NCBI GenBank assembly: GCA_947623455.1
Contig: OX392527.1
Coordinates: 9,172,001-9,236,000 of the forward strand
From: Mimachlamys varia
Lineage: Eukaryota > Mollusca > Bivalvia > Pectinida > Pectinidae
Direction: 5' to 3'
Length of the DNA: 64,000 bases
The notes beneath the pieces are model-generated. The model made no database searches. It saw nothing but the letters and a program-made list of their open reading frames with translations, and had not been told where the DNA came from. The translations under genes were made by a program, and so were the position numbers. Shown here one piece after another: positions 45,551-60,028 of the stretch (position 1 is its first letter; each line of letters begins with the position of its first letter).

Positions 45551-46375
45551 CTGAAACGGCTTCAAACTATTCAAATGTTGTGTCAGGGTTTTCACCGAAA
45601 GGACTTCAGTTAGTGTAATAAATGTCGCAGTGGGGTTTTATACCAAAAGGACTTCAAGCAATTGAATGTTACACCAAGGTTCTCTGGAAGCTCACTATAC
45701 TTTTATGTGACCGTCGCCTTACTGTTTTCCTACGATGTAGGTTCCCCCCACTAGGCGACGAACCACTCGTTCACGCTGTCGTAGATATTGTTACAGCAGA
45801 CACTTTTTTTCGAGAAGGATGAGGAGTAATGTCTCTCAGTTTCACCGCCTCATGATGTTATGTCCTTAATAGACTATTTTAAAAGCCGGTGGTATTTACC
45901 GGCTTGGTGATTTGCTGATGTAAACCTTGAGTTCGATACGCAGACAAGACGAATCACATTATTGTATCCATTTGATATTTGTGGTCTCTATGTAACCTGC
46001 ACTTATTTATATTTGGTAGGTGTAATGACGAAGTAGCGTCTACGTCATGTTCATAGCAGTCAGCAAGGCTTTGCTTCTTTCAATTATTCTGACAACAAAT
46101 TACCCTGCTTTTGGAATTGGTAGTGTCGACACTTAACGCGGCAATACTTTGACGATCATAGCTTGTATGGTTGTCCCCGGGAGATGCTTATTGCTCAACA
46201 GGTGGGCGCGGTGCTCTATACAATATGTGAAATAGAGAAGAAAGTTTGGACCCCTAAGACAATGTAAGTTTGTTTTATAGCGATAAAATCAGAACCGAAA
46301 CTCTATATAAAGAAAATGCCGCCCACATATAGAAAGCTGTCGGGGATACGGAAGTTCTGGAGACAGCATGTACAT
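45551..46375. other. Spacer, no supportable gene
   Basis: A 66-codon plus frame (45622-45822) has unremarkable composition; nothing else recognised. Ends where the 52-bp repeat begins (CACAGAGGTTTAACAGAG at 46376). Confidence 0.5.
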
Positions 46376-46860
46376 CACAGAGGTTTAACAGAGAGCGTAC
46401 AGGGGCACCATCAATTATCACAACTATCACAGAGGTTTAACAGAGAGCGTACAGGGGCACCATCGATTATCACAACTGTCACAGAGGTTTAACAGAGAAC
46501 ATACAGGGGCATCATCAATTATCACAACTATCACAAAGGTTTAAGAGAGAGCGTATAGGGGCACCATCAATTATCACAACTATCACAGAGGTTTAACAGA
46601 GAACGTACAGGGGCATCATCGATTATCACAACTATCACAAAGGTTTAACAGAGAGCGTACAGGGGCACCATCAATTATCACAACTATCACAGAGATTTAA
46701 CAGAGAACGTACATGGGCACCATCGATTATCACAACTATCAAAGAGGTTTAACAGAGCTCGAACATGGGCACCATCGATTATCACAACTATCACAGAGGT
46801 TTAACAAAGAGCGTACATGGGCACCATCGATTATCACAACTATCACAGAGGTTTAACAGG
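46376..46860. repeat. 52-bp minisatellite, ~9 copies
   Basis: Units run CACAGAGGTTTAACAGAGAG, CGTACAGGGGCACCATCAAT, TATCACAACTAT with few changes (CATGGGCACC, GAACGTACAG). First two unit starts are at 46376 and 46428. It passes directly into the 18/28-bp array and single 52-bp-type units reappear inside it at about 48784-48840 and 50510-50562 and at its far end (about 53262-53312). Confidence 0.95.
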
Positions 46861-49800
46861 GTACATACAGTGTACAGAGTACATACAGTGTACATGGTTT
46901 AACAGAGTACATACAGTGTACATGGTTTAACAGAGTACATACAGTGTACAGAGTACATACAGTTCACAGAGTTTAACGTGTACAGAGGTTTAACAGAGTA
47001 CAACAGCGTACATGGTTTTACAGAGGTTTAACAGAGAACATACAGTATACAGAGTACATACAGTGTAAAGAGTTTAACATGTACAGAGGTTAAACAGAGT
47101 ACAAACAGTGTACATAGTTTAACAGAGTACATACAGTATACAGAGTATATACAGTGAACAGAGTACATACAGTGTACAGAGTACATACAGTGTACATAGT
47201 TTAACAGAGTACAAACAGTGTACAGAGTACATACAGTGTAAAGAGTACATACAGTGTACAGAGTTTAACAGAGTACAAACAGTGTACAGTGTACATACAG
47301 TGTAAAGAATTTAACGTGTACAGAGGTTTAACAGAGTACAAACAGAGTACATAGTTTAACAGAGTACATACAGTGTACAGAGTGCATACAGAGTACATAC
47401 AGAGTACATAGTTTAACAGAGTACATACAGTGTTCAGAGTACATACAGAGTACATAGTTTAACAGGGTACATACAGTGTACAGAGTACATACAGATTACA
47501 GAGTACATACAGAGTACAGAGTACATACAGAGTACATAGTTTAACAGAGTACATACAGTGTACAGAGTACATACAGAGTACAGAGTACATACAGAGTACA
47601 GAGTACATACAGTGTACATAGTTTAACAGAGTACATACAGTGTACAGAGTACATACAGAGTACATAGTTTAACAGAGTACAAACAGTGTACAGAGTACAT
47701 ACAGTGTACAGAGTTTAACGTGTACAGAGGTTTAACAGAGTACAAACAGAGTACATAGTTTAACAGAGTACATACAGTGTACAGAGTGCATACAGAGTAC
47801 ATACAGAGTACATAGTTTAACAGAGTACATACAGTGTTCAGAGTACATACAGTGTACAGAGTACATACAGTGTACAGAGTACATACAGAGTACATACAGT
47901 GTACATAGTTTAACAGAGTACAAACAGTTCACAGAGTACATACAGTGTACATAGTTTAACAGAGTACAAACAGTGTACAGAGTACATACAGTGTACAGAG
48001 TACATACAGAGTACATACAATGTACATAGTTTCACAGAGTACATACAGTGTACAGAGTACATACAGTGTACAGAGTACATACAGAGTACATACAATGTAC
48101 ATAGTTTAACAGAGAACATACAGAGTACAAACAGTGTACAGAGTATATACAGTGTACAGAGATTAACAGAGTACATACAGTGTACAGAGTACATACAGTG
48201 TACATAGTTTAACAGAGTACAAACAGTGTACAGAGTACATACAGTGTAAAGAATTTAACGTGTACAGGAGTTTAATAGAGTACATACAGTGTACATAGTT
48301 TAACAGAGTACATACAGTGTACAGAGGTTTAACAGAGTACATACAGTGTACATAGTTTAACAGAATACATACAGTGTACATAGTTTAACAGAGTACATAC
48401 AGTGTACATAGTTTAACAGAGTACATACAGAGTACAAACAGTGTACAGAGTATATACAGTGTACAGAGATTAACAGAGTACATACAGTGTACAGAGTACA
48501 TACAGTGTACATAGTTTAACAGAGTACAAACAGTGTACAGAGTACATACAGTGTAAAGAATTTAACGTGTACAGGAGTTTAATAGAGTACATACAGTGTA
48601 CATAGTTTAACAGAGTACATACAGTGTACAGAGGTTTAACAGAGTACATACAGTGTACATAGTTTAACAGAGTACATACAGTGTACATAGTTTAACAGAG
48701 TACATACAGTGTACAGAGAACATAAAGTGTACAGAGTACATACAGTGTACAGAGGACATACAGTTTAAAGAATTTAACGTGTACAGAGGTTTAACAAAGA
48801 GCGTACATGGGCACCATCGATTATCACAACTATCACAGAGGTTTAACAGGGTACATACAGTGTACAGAGTACATACAGTGTACATGGTTTAACAGAGTAC
48901 ATACAGTGTACATGGTTTAACAGAGTACATACAGTGTACAGAGTACATACAGTTCACAGAGTTTAACGTGTACAGAGGTTTAACAGAGTACAACAGCGTA
49001 CATGGTTTTACAGAGGTTTAACAGAGAACATACAGTATACAGAGTACATACAGTGTAAAGAGTTTAACATGTACAGAGGTTAAACAGAGTACAAACAGTG
49101 TACATAGTTTAACAGAGTACATACAGTATACAGAGTATATACAGTGAACAGAGTACATACAGTGTACAGAGTACATACAGTGTACATAGTTTTACAGAGT
49201 ACAAACAGTGTACAGAGTACATACAGTGTAAAGAGTACATACAGTGTACAGAGTTTAACAGAGTACATACAGTGTACAGTGTACATACAGTGTAAAGAAT
49301 TTAACGTGTACAGAGGTTTAACAGAGTACAAACAGAGTACATAGTTTAACAGAGTACATACAGTGTACAGAGTGCATACAGAGTACATACAGAGTACATA
49401 GTTTAACAGAGTACATACAGTGTTCAGAGTACATACAGAGTACATAGTTTAACAGGGTACATACAGTGTACAGAGTACATACAGATTACAGAGTACATAC
49501 AGAGTACAGAGTACATACAGAGTACATAGTTTAACAGAGTACATACAGTGTACAGAGTACATACAGATTACAGAGTACATACAGTGTACAGAGTACATAC
49601 AGAGTACAGAGTACATACAGAGTACAGAGTACATACAGTGTACATAGTTTAACAGAGTACATACAGTGTACAGAGTACATACAGAGTACATAGTTTAACA
49701 GAGTACAAACAGTGTACAGAGTACATACAGTGTACAGAGTTTAACGTGTACAGAGGTTTAACAGAGTACAAACAGAGTACATAGTTTAACAGAGTACATA

Positions 49801-52800
49801 CAGTGTACAGAGTGCATACAGAGTACATACAGAGTACATAGTTTAACAGAGTACATACAGTGTTCAGAGTACATACAGTGTACAGAGTACATACAGAGTA
49901 CATACAGTGTACATAGTTTAACAGAGTACAAACAGTTCACAGAGTACATACAGTGTACATAGTTTAACAGAGTACAAACAGTGTACAGAGTACATACAGT
50001 GTACAGAGTACATACAGTGTACAGAGTACATACAGAGTACATACAATGTACATAGTTTAACAGAGTACATACAGTGTACAGAGTACATACAGTGTACAGA
50101 GTACATACAGAGTACATACAATGTACATAGTTTAACAGAGTACATACAGAGTACAAACAGTGTACAGAGTATATACAGTGTACAGAGATTAACAGAGTAC
50201 ATACAGTGTACAGAGTACATACAGTGTACATAGTTTAACAGAGTACAAACAGTGTACAGAGTACATACAGTGTAAAGAATTTAACGTGTACAGGAGTTTA
50301 ATAGAGTACATACAGTGTACATAGTTTAACAGAGTACATACAGTGTACAGAGGTTTAACAGAGTACATACAGTGTACATAGTTTAACAGAGTACATACAG
50401 TGTACATAGTTTAACAGAGTACATACAGTGTACAGAGAACATAAAGTGTACAGAGTACATACAGTGTACAGAGGACATACAGTTTAAAGAATTTAACGTG
50501 TACAGAGGTTTAACAGAGAGCGTACAGGGGCACCATCGATTATCACAACTATCACAGAGGTTTAACAGAGTACATACAGTGTACAGAGTACATACAGTGT
50601 AAAGAATTTAACGTGTACAGAGGTTTAACAGAGTACATACAGAGTACATAGTTTAACAGAGTACATACAGAGTACATAGTTTAACAGAGTACAAACAGTG
50701 TACAGAGTACATACAGTGTACAGAATTTAGCGTGTACAGAGGTTTAACAGAGTACATACAGAGTACATAGTTTAACAGAGTACATACAGAGTACATAGTT
50801 TAACAGAGTACAAACAGTGTACAGAGTACATACAGTGTACAGAGTTTAACATTTACAGAGGTTTAACAGAGTACATACAGTGTACATAGTTTAACAGAGT
50901 ACATACAGAGTACATAGTTTAACAGAGTACAAACAGTTCACAGAGTACATACAGTGTACATAGTTTAACAGAGTACAAACAGTGTACAGAGTACATACAG
51001 TGTACAGAGTACATACAGTGTACAGAGTACATACAGAGTACATACAATGTACATAGTTTAACAGAGTACATACAGTGTACAGAGTACATACAGTGTACAG
51101 AGTACATACAGTGTACAGAGTACATACAGTGTAAAGAATTTAACGTGTATAGAGGTTTAACAGAGTACATACAGAGTACATAGTTTAACAGAGTACATAC
51201 AGAGTACATAGTTTAACAGAGTACAAACAGTGTACAGAGTACATACAGTGTACAGAATTTAGCGTGTACAGAGGTTTAACAGAGTACATACAGAGTACAT
51301 AGTTTAACAGAGTACATACAGAGTACATAGTTTAACAGAGTACAAACAGTGTACAGAGTACATACAGTGTACAGAGTTTAACATTTACAGAGGTTTAACA
51401 GAGTACATACAGTGTACATAGTTTAACAGAGTACATACAGAGTACATAGTTTAACAGAGTACAAACAGTGTACAGAGTACATACAGAGTACATAGTTTAA
51501 CAGAGTACATACAGTGTACAGAGTACATACAGAGTACAGAGTACATACAGAGTACAGAGTACATACAGTGTACATAGTTTAACAGAGTACATACAGTGTA
51601 CAGAGTACATACAGAGTACATAGTTTAACAGAGTACAAACAGTGTACAGAGTACATACAGTGTACAGAGTTTAACGTGTACAGAGGTTTAACAGAGTACA
51701 AACAGAGTACATAGTTTAACAGAGTACATACAGTGTACAGAGTGCATACAGAGTACATACAGAGTACATAGTTTAACAGAGTACATACAGTGTTCAGAGT
51801 ACATACAGTGTACAGAGTACATACAGAGTACATACAGTGTACATAGTTTAACAGAGTACAAACAGTTCACAGAGTACATACAGTGTACATAGTTTAACAG
51901 AGTACAAACAGTGTACAGAGTACATACAGTGTACAGAGTACATACAGTGTACAGAGTACATACAGAGTACATACAATGTACATAGTTTAACAGAGTACAT
52001 ACAGTGTACAGAGTACATACAGTGTAAAGAATTTAACGTGTACAGAGGTTTAACAGAGTACATACAGAGTACATAGTTTAACAGAGTACATACAGAGTAC
52101 ATAGTTTAACAGAGTACAAACAGTGTACAGAGTACATACAGTGTACAGAATTTAGCGTGTACAGAGGTTTAACAGAGTACATACAGAGTACATAGTTTAA
52201 CAGAGTACATAGTTTAACAGAGTACAAACAGTGTACAGAGTACATACAGTGTACAGAGTTTAACATTTACAGAGGTTTAACAGAGTACATACAGTGTACA
52301 TAGTTTAACAGAGTACATACAGAGTACATAGTTTAAAAGAGTACAAACAGTGTACAGAGTACATACAGTGTACAGAGTTTAACATTTACAGAGGTTTAAC
52401 AGAGTACATACAGTGTACAGAGTTTAACATTTACAGAGGTTTAACAGAGTACATACAGTGTACATAGTTTAACAGAGTACATACAGAGTACATAGTTTAA
52501 CAGAGTACAAACAGTGTACAGAGTACATACAGTGTACAGAGTACATACAGAGTACATACAGTGTACAGAGTACATACAGTGTACAGAGTACATACAGTGT
52601 ACAGAGTACATACAGAGTACATAGTTTAACAGAGTACATAGTTTAACAGAGTACATACAGTGTACAGAGTACATACAGAGTACATACAGTGTACAGAGTA
52701 CATACAGTGTACAGAGTACATACAGTGTACAGAGTACATACAGAGTACATACAGTGTACAGAGTACATACAGTGTACAGAGTACATACAGTGTACAGAGT

Positions 52801-53312
52801 ACATACAGTGTACAGAGTACATACAGAGTACATAGTTTAACAGAGTACAAACAGTTTACAGAGTACATACAGTGTACATAGTTTAACAGAGTACATACAG
52901 TGTACAGAGTACATACAGTGTACAGAGTACATACAGTGTACAGAGTACATACAGTGTACAGAGTACATACAGAGTACATAGTTTAACAGAGTACAAACAG
53001 TTTACAGAGTACATACAGAGTACATACAGTGTACAGAGTACATACAGTGTACAGAGTACATACAGAGTACAGAGTACATACAGAGTACATAGTTTAACAG
53101 AGTACAAACAGTATACAGAGTACACACAGTGTACAGAGTACATACAGTGTACATAGTTTAACAGAGTACATACAGTGTACAGAGTACATACAGTGTACAG
53201 AGTACATACAGTGTACAGAGTTTAACGTGTACAGAGGTTTAACAGAGTACAAACGTGCATACAGTGTACAGAGGTTTAACAGCGTACATACATGGGCATC
53301 ATCAGTTATCAC
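46861..53312. repeat. Composite 18/28-bp minisatellite with ~2-kb higher-order repeats
   Basis: Built from an 18-bp unit (GTACATACAGTGTACAGA) and a 28-bp form in which ATAGTTTAACAGA replaces the last bases, plus AACGTGTACAGAGGTTTAAC spacers. A block of about 1.7-2 kb starting near 46801 recurs at 48791 (offset 1990 bp), and a block near 49741 recurs at 51671 (offset 1930 bp). Many minus frames encode Tyr/Cys/Leu-rich strings such as MYSVCTLYTVCTLL; they come from the 18-bp periodicity and are not genes. The right end carries a 52-bp-type unit again. Confidence 0.96.
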
Positions 53313-54044
53313 AACCAACTACTTGTAAGTCTAGTTCATGGTACTATATATGGTACACATTACAGAAACATGAACACTGGTTGATCCGAGCAGAGTAGCG
53401 GAATCTAACACAATGAACATTTCATTATTACATAAATTATGAGTGTAAGGAGACACACATAATGACAGTCTCATTTTATATAGATCTGAATAAAATAAAT
53501 ATCAGCCGTGATGGGGAGCGATTTTATTGATGCTGGTAGACATGGCAAACATCCACACTATGGCTGCAATATGTCTCATAGTCATATATCATGACAACGT
53601 GTATCGCCTGCAGTGTCACACGTCATATTTGTTCCCGTCAAATCTATTGCAGTAATTCATCAAAAACTATCCAATACGATATACATATTAAATTGACAGG
53701 CAGTAAAATCTAAAAATAATATGTCAGGTAACTTGTAAATATCTATTAATATTGGGAATATCGTGGATGAAATTTTCAAGCGTATTTATGTCTCGCATTT
53801 GTTTTAATATACGATCTAAAGTTGACAATAAGCACAAGCGGTCTGTAATCCTAAAACATAATAGGTGATGACGTCATTAGCGATTCTGTCTCCGCGATGT
53901 CGATTAGCTGATCAGAGAAGGGCAACGGGACTCGGAACGTGACCTTGTAACAATGAGGTGTATATAGCCACGAGCGCACGCTTAATGACGTCCGGTCATA
54001 TCGATCTCAGTTTGAGGAAACACTTGATGGCATGAAATAAAACG
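53313..54044. other. Non-repeat spacer, no gene seen
   Basis: About 730 bp between two arrays. Contains GATGACGTCATTAGC (a CRE-like palindrome at about 53867-53876). No open frame of interest. Confidence 0.5.
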
Positions 54045-56600
54045 GTAACCGACAGTGTGCCTACCCCTAGTGATACTAGAGGGCGCTGTATACCGACAGT
54101 GTGGCCATCCTTAATGATACTAGAGGGCGCTGTATATCGACAATGTGACCACCCTTAGTGATACTAGAGGACACTGTATACCGACAATGTGTCAACCCTT
54201 AGTGATACTAGAGGACACTGTATACCGACACTGTGTCAACCCTTAGTGATACTAGAGGGCACTGTATACCGAGAGTGTGGCCACCCTTAGTGATACTAGA
54301 GGGCACTGTATACCGACAATGTGTCTATCCTTAGTGATACTAGAGGGCGCTGTATACCGACAATGTGTCTACCCTTAGTGATACTAGAGGGCACTGTATA
54401 CCGAGAGTGTGTCCACCCTTAGTGATACTAGAGGGCACTGTATACCGACAGTGTGTCCACCCTTAGTGATACTAGAGGGCACTGTATACCGACAGTGTGG
54501 CCACCCTTAGTGATACTAGAGGGCTCTGTATACCGACAGTGTGTCAACCCTTAGTGATACTAGAGGGCACTGTATACCGACAATGTGTCTACCCTTAGTG
54601 ATACTAGAGGGCACTGTATACCGACAATGTGGCCACCCTTAGTGATACTAGAGGGCACTGTATACCGACAATGTGTCTACCCTTAGTGATACTAGAGGAC
54701 ACTGTATACCGACAGTGTGGCCACCCTTAGTGATACTAAAGGGCACTGTATACCGACAATGTGTTCACCCTTAGTGATACTAGAGAGTATTGTATACCGA
54801 CAGTATGGCCACCCTTAGTGATACTAGAGGGCAATGTATACCGACAATGTGTCTACCCTTAGTGATACTAGAGGGCAATGTATACCGACAGTGTGTCCAC
54901 CCTTAGTGATGCTAGAGGGCACTGTATACCGACAATGTGTCTACCCTTAGTGATACTAGAGGGCAATGTATACCGACAATGTGTCTACCCTTAGTGATAC
55001 TAGAGGGCAATGTATACCGACAATGTGTCTACCCTTAGTGATACTAGAGGGCAATGTATACCGACAGTGTGTCCACCCTTAGTGATACTAGAGGGCACTG
55101 TATACCGACAATGTGTCTACCCTTAGTGATACTAGAGGGCACTGTATACCGACAGTGTGTCCACCCTTAGTGATACTAGAGGGCATTGTATACCGACAAT
55201 GTGTCTACCCTTAGTGATACTAGAGGGCAATGTATACCGACAGTGTGTCCACCCTTAGTGATACTAGAGGGCACTGTATACCGACAATGTGTCTACCCTT
55301 AGTGATACTAAAGGGCACTGTATACCGACAGTGTGGCCACCCTTAGTGATACTAGAGGGCAATGTATACCGACAATGTGTCTACCCTTAGTGATACTAGA
55401 GGACACTGTATACCGACAATGTGTCTACCCTTAGTGATACTAGAGGACACTGTATACCGACAATGTGTCTACCCTTAGTGATACTAGAGGGCAATGTATA
55501 CCGACAGTGTGTCCACCCTTAGTGATACTAGAGGGCACTGTATACCGACAATGTGTCTACCCTTAGTGATACTAAAGGGCACTGTATACCGACAATGTGT
55601 CCACCCTTAGTGATACTAGAGGGCACTGTATACCGACAGTGTGGCCACCCTTAGTGATACTAGAGGGCACTGTATACCGACAGTATGGCCACCCTTAGTG
55701 ATACTAGAGGGCACTGTATACCGACAGTATGGCCACCCTTAGTGATACTAGAGGGCACTGTATACCGACAGTGTGTCTACCCTTAGTGATACTAAAGGGC
55801 ACTGTATACCGACAATGTGTCTACCCTTAGTGATACTAAAGGGCACTGTATACCGACAATGTGTCTACCCTTAGTGATACTAAAGGGCACTGTATACCGA
55901 CAATGTGTCCACCCTTAGTGATACTAGAGGGCACTGTATACCGACAATGTAGCCACCCTTAGTGATACTAAAGGGCACTGTGTATCCACAGTGTGTCAAC
56001 CCTTAGTGATACTTAAGGGCACTGTGTATCAACAGTGTGTCAACCCTTAGTGATACTAGAGGGCACTGTATACCGACAGTGTGTTAACCCTTAGTGATAC
56101 TAGAGGGCACTGTATACCGACAATGTGACCACCCTAAGTGATACTAGAGGGCGCTGTATACCGACAGTGTGTTAACCCTTAGTGATACTAGAGGGCACTG
56201 TATACCGACAGTGTGTTAACCCTTAGTGATACTAGAGGGCACTGTATACCGACAGTGTGGCCACCCTTAGTGATACTAGAGGGCACTGTATACCGACAAT
56301 GTGCCTACCCTTAGTGATACTAGAGGGCACTGTATACCGACAGTGTGTCCACCCTTAGTGATACTAGAGGGCGCTGTATACCGACAATGTGTCTACCCTT
56401 AGTGATACTAGAGGACACTGTATACCGACAGTATGTCCACCCTTAGTGATACTAGAGGACACTGTATACCGACAATGTGTCTACCCTTAGTGATACTAGA
56501 GGGCACTGTATACCGACAGTGTGTCCACCCTTAGTGATACTAGGGGGCACTCTATACCGACAGTGTGGCCACCCTTAGTGATACTAGGGGGCGCTGTACA
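54045..56600. repeat. 44-bp minisatellite array, ~58 copies
   Basis: Units read ACCCTTAGTGATACTAGAGG, GCACTGTATACCGACAATGT, GTCT. Variation is concentrated at GGCACT/GGCGCT/GGACAC/GGCAAT and at the CAATGTGTCT/CAGTGTGTCC/CAGTGTGGCC end. 44 is not a multiple of three and all frames have stops (TAGTGA in each unit), so no long frame occurs. Confidence 0.97.
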
Positions 56601-57424
56601 TTGATTTAGTTTAACTACAGAAAGTGATACTATAGGCGATAAAGAGCCCTCTACCAAAACTGGTGAGTGTTAGAGCACGACTGGGTATAACTTGATGTTA
56701 CTAGAAGGCTGGCCTGTTGTAGATATAATACTATTCCATTGCTGTATTGCTTGAGAAATTAGGTTTCGATTCGTGCTTACATACGGACGGATAGCCATTC
56801 CTCACTGGTGATTCGTGTATTTCTTTTCAAAATCAACTTTAGCCCAATATAGTATAATAAAAGTGTTTATTTTGTGTTATAAAAGTTGGATGGAATGGAG
56901 CATTTTATTTCATCCAGCTATTTTTTCCAGTAGGGAGCACCCGGAGATGATTTTGTATATTTGAAACACATACTGTACACCTCGTATGCCGAGACGCTTA
57001 CACTGGAGCTAACGGATGTAGCTGTCCGTTCGAAGTGCGTCATCGACAGGTCGTTATGGTGCAAGCGGCAATAAAACACAATTTTGTAAGAAATGAATGT
57101 TTTTTGTTGGTGCTCCGTCATCACGTAGTGTGTGTTTAGTGGTCAGAGGTAGTATACAGCCGATACAAACTGATGGAATGGTATTACCAGCATTACGTTA
57201 ACCATACAATCTATATTATACGTTTTGTAATAACGTATCTGCATGATAAAACAGTCATGACAATGGAGTTAATTGATATGTCGTAACTAGTTCCGTTGTT
57301 TATGACAAAGTGAAACTTGCTCTCGACACTTGGGAACGTAGCGATAGTGAACCATCTTGTAAGAAACAGCAATCATTTTCGCCGGTAGTGGCTGAGAGAT
57401 CAAACCTACACAATACCGGCCGGA
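56601..57424. other. Non-repeat spacer, no gene recognised
   Basis: About 820 bp. Frames of 68 codons (56918-57124, minus) and the unique start of the long repeat frame (57310-57420, which opens at a GTG, not ATG) have no recognisable domain. Confidence 0.5.
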
Positions 57425-58600
57425 AGTGTGTACCCGCCAAATGTCCGCGTCGACAGGATGTCTGTACTTGCCGGATATCAGTACCGGCCGGATGTCTGAA
57501 ACGGCATGATGTCAGTACTGGCCGGATATCAGTATCGGCCGGATGTCAGTACCGACAGGATGTCTGTACTGGCCAGATATCAGTACCGGCCGGATGTCAG
57601 TACCGACAGGATGTCTGTTCTGACCGGATATCAGTACCGGCCGGATGTCAGTACCGACAGGATGTCTGTACTGGCCGGATATCAGTACCGGCCGGATGTC
57701 AGTACCAACAGGATGTCTGTACTGGCCGAATGTCCGTACCGGCCGGATGTCAGTACCGACAGGATGTCTGTACTGGCCGAATGTCCGTACCGACAAGATG
57801 TCTGTACTGGCCGAATGTCCGTACCGACATGATGTCTGTATACGTACTGGCCGAATGTCCGTACCGACAAGATGTCTGTACTGGCCGAATGTCAGTACCG
57901 ACAGGATGTCTGTACTGGCCGAATATCCGTACCGACAAGATGTCTGTACTGGCCGAATGTCCATACCGACAGGATGTCTGTACTGGCCGGATGTCAGTGC
58001 CGGCAGGATGTCTGAACTGGCCGAATGTCCGTACCGACAGGATGTCTGTACTAGCCGAATGTTCGTACAAACAGGATGTCTGTACTGGCCGAATGTCTGT
58101 ACCGACAGGATGTCCGTACTGGCCGAATGTCTGTACCGACAGGATGTCTGTACTGGCCGAATGTCTGTACCGACAGGATGTCTGTACTGGCCGAATGTCT
58201 GTACTGGCCGAATATCAGTACTGGCCGAATATCAGTACTGGTCGGATATATATACTGACCGGATATCAGTATCGACAGGATGTTTGTACCGGCCGGATAT
58301 CAGTACCGACAGGATGTCTATATTGGCCGGATATCAGTACTGGCCGGATAAATATACTGACCGGATATTAGTACCGACAGAATGTCTAAACTGGCTGTAT
58401 ATCAGTCCCGACAGGATGTTTGTACCGGCCGGATATCAGTACCGACATGATGTCTATACTGGCCGGATATCAGCACCGACAGGATGTTTGTACCGGCCGG
58501 ATGTCTGTACTGGCCGGATGTCAGTACTGGCCGGATATCTGTACCGGCCGGATATCAGTACCGACAGGATGTCTGAACTGTCTCAATGTCCGTACCGTCA
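57425..58600. repeat. 34-bp minisatellite array, ~34 copies
   Basis: Units combine GATGTCTGTACTGGCCGAAT with GTCCGTACCGACAG; in the left and right parts GGCCGGATATCAGTACCG replaces the middle. Because 34 leaves remainder 1 on division by 3, each forward frame passes through all three phases of the unit every 102 bp, giving the same 34-residue polypeptide repeat in every frame (words such as DVCTGRMSVPTGCLYWPNV). All phases lack stops, so frames of 353 and 356 codons (57310-58371, 57645-58715) and minus frames up to 150 codons coexist. None has an independent start context or non-repeat domain, so I do not call a gene. Confidence 0.95.
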
Positions 58601-58674
58601 GTATTATTATTATGATGGTATGGACCACTTAACTAAAGTTAACAATTCCCTGTTGCATTTTATGGATGACTCCC

Positions 58675-60028
58675 AAACAAAGGTACAGACTCTGAAACAA
58701 AGGTACAAACTCTGAAACAAAGGTACAAACTCTGAAACAAAGGTACAAACTCTGAAACAAAGGTACAAACTCTTAAACAAACCTACAGACTCTAATACAA
58801 AGGTACAGACTAACAAAGGTACAGACTAGCAAAGGTACAGACTTTAAAACAAAGGAACAGACTCTAAAACAAAGGTACAAACTCTAAAACAAAGGTTCAG
58901 ACTTTAAAACAAAAGTACAGACTTTAAAGCAAAAGTACAGACTTTAAAACAAAGGAACAGACTCTGAAACAAAGGTACAAACTCTGAAACAAAGGTTCAG
59001 ACTTTGAAACAAAGGTACAGCCTCTATAACAATGGTACAAACTCTAAAACAAAGGTACAGCCTTACAAAGGTACAGACTCTAAAACAAAGATACAGACTC
59101 TGAAACAAAGGTGCAAACTCTAAAACAAAGGTACAGACTCTAAAACAAAGGTATATACTAACAAAGGTGCAGACTCTAAAACAAAGGTACAGACTCTGAA
59201 ACAAAGGTACAGGCTCTAAAACAAAGGTACAGACTAACAAAGGTGCAGACTCTAAAACAAAGGTATATACTAACAAAGGTACAAACTCTGAAACTAAGGT
59301 ACAGACTCTGAAACAAAGGTACAGACTAACAAAGGTACGGACTCTAAACCAAAGGTAAATACTAACAAAGGCCGAGACTCTAAAACAAAGGTACAGACTA
59401 ACAAAGGTACAGGCTCTGAAACAAAGGTACAGACTAACAAAGGCCGAGACTCTAAAACAAAGGTACAGACTAACAAAGGTACAGACTCTGAAACAAAGGT
59501 ACAGACTCTGAAACAAAGGTACAGACTAACAAAGGCCGAGACTCTAAAACAAAGGTACAGACTAACAAAGGTACAGACTCTGAAACAAAGGTACAGACTC
59601 TGAAACAAAGGTACAGGCTCTAAAACAAAGGTACAGACTAACAAAGGCCGAGACTCTAAAACAAAGGTACAGACTAACAAAGGTACAGACTCTGAAACAA
59701 AGGTACAGACTAACAAAGGCCGAGACTCTAAAACAAAGGTACAGACTAACAAAGGTACAGACTCTGAAACAAAGGTAAAGACTCTGAAACAAAGGTACAG
59801 GCTCTAAAACAAAGGTACAGACTAACAAAGGCCGAGACTCTAAAACAAAGGTACAGACTAACAAAGGTACAGACTCTGAAACAAAGGTACAGACTCTAAA
59901 ACAAAGATACAGACTCTAAAACAGAGGTACAGACTCTAAAATAAAGGTACAGACTCTAAAACAAAGGTACAGACTCTAAAACAAAGGTACAGACTCTAAA
60001 ACAAAGGTACAGACTCTGAAACAAAGGT
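58675..60028. repeat. 20/16-bp minisatellite array
   Basis: Main unit AAAGGTACAGACTCTGAAAC (20 bp), with a short form AAAGGTACAGACTAAC (16 bp) and a form AAAGGCCGAGACTCTAAAAC. The order long-short-variant repeats as a higher-order block of about 56-92 bp from 59320 to 59880. Minus frames (58944-59516 and others) encode Phe/Cys/Val-rich strings and are by-products of the repeat. Confidence 0.96.

Noticed and set aside
46861..53318. Numerous Tyr/Cys/Leu-rich minus frames as genes
   Set aside because: They are translations of 18/28-bp repeats with no independent support.
57310..58715. 353- and 356-codon frames as a Cys-rich repeat protein
   Set aside because: All three forward frames and the minus strand are open because the 34-bp unit lacks stops; the longest frame begins at GTG, not ATG.
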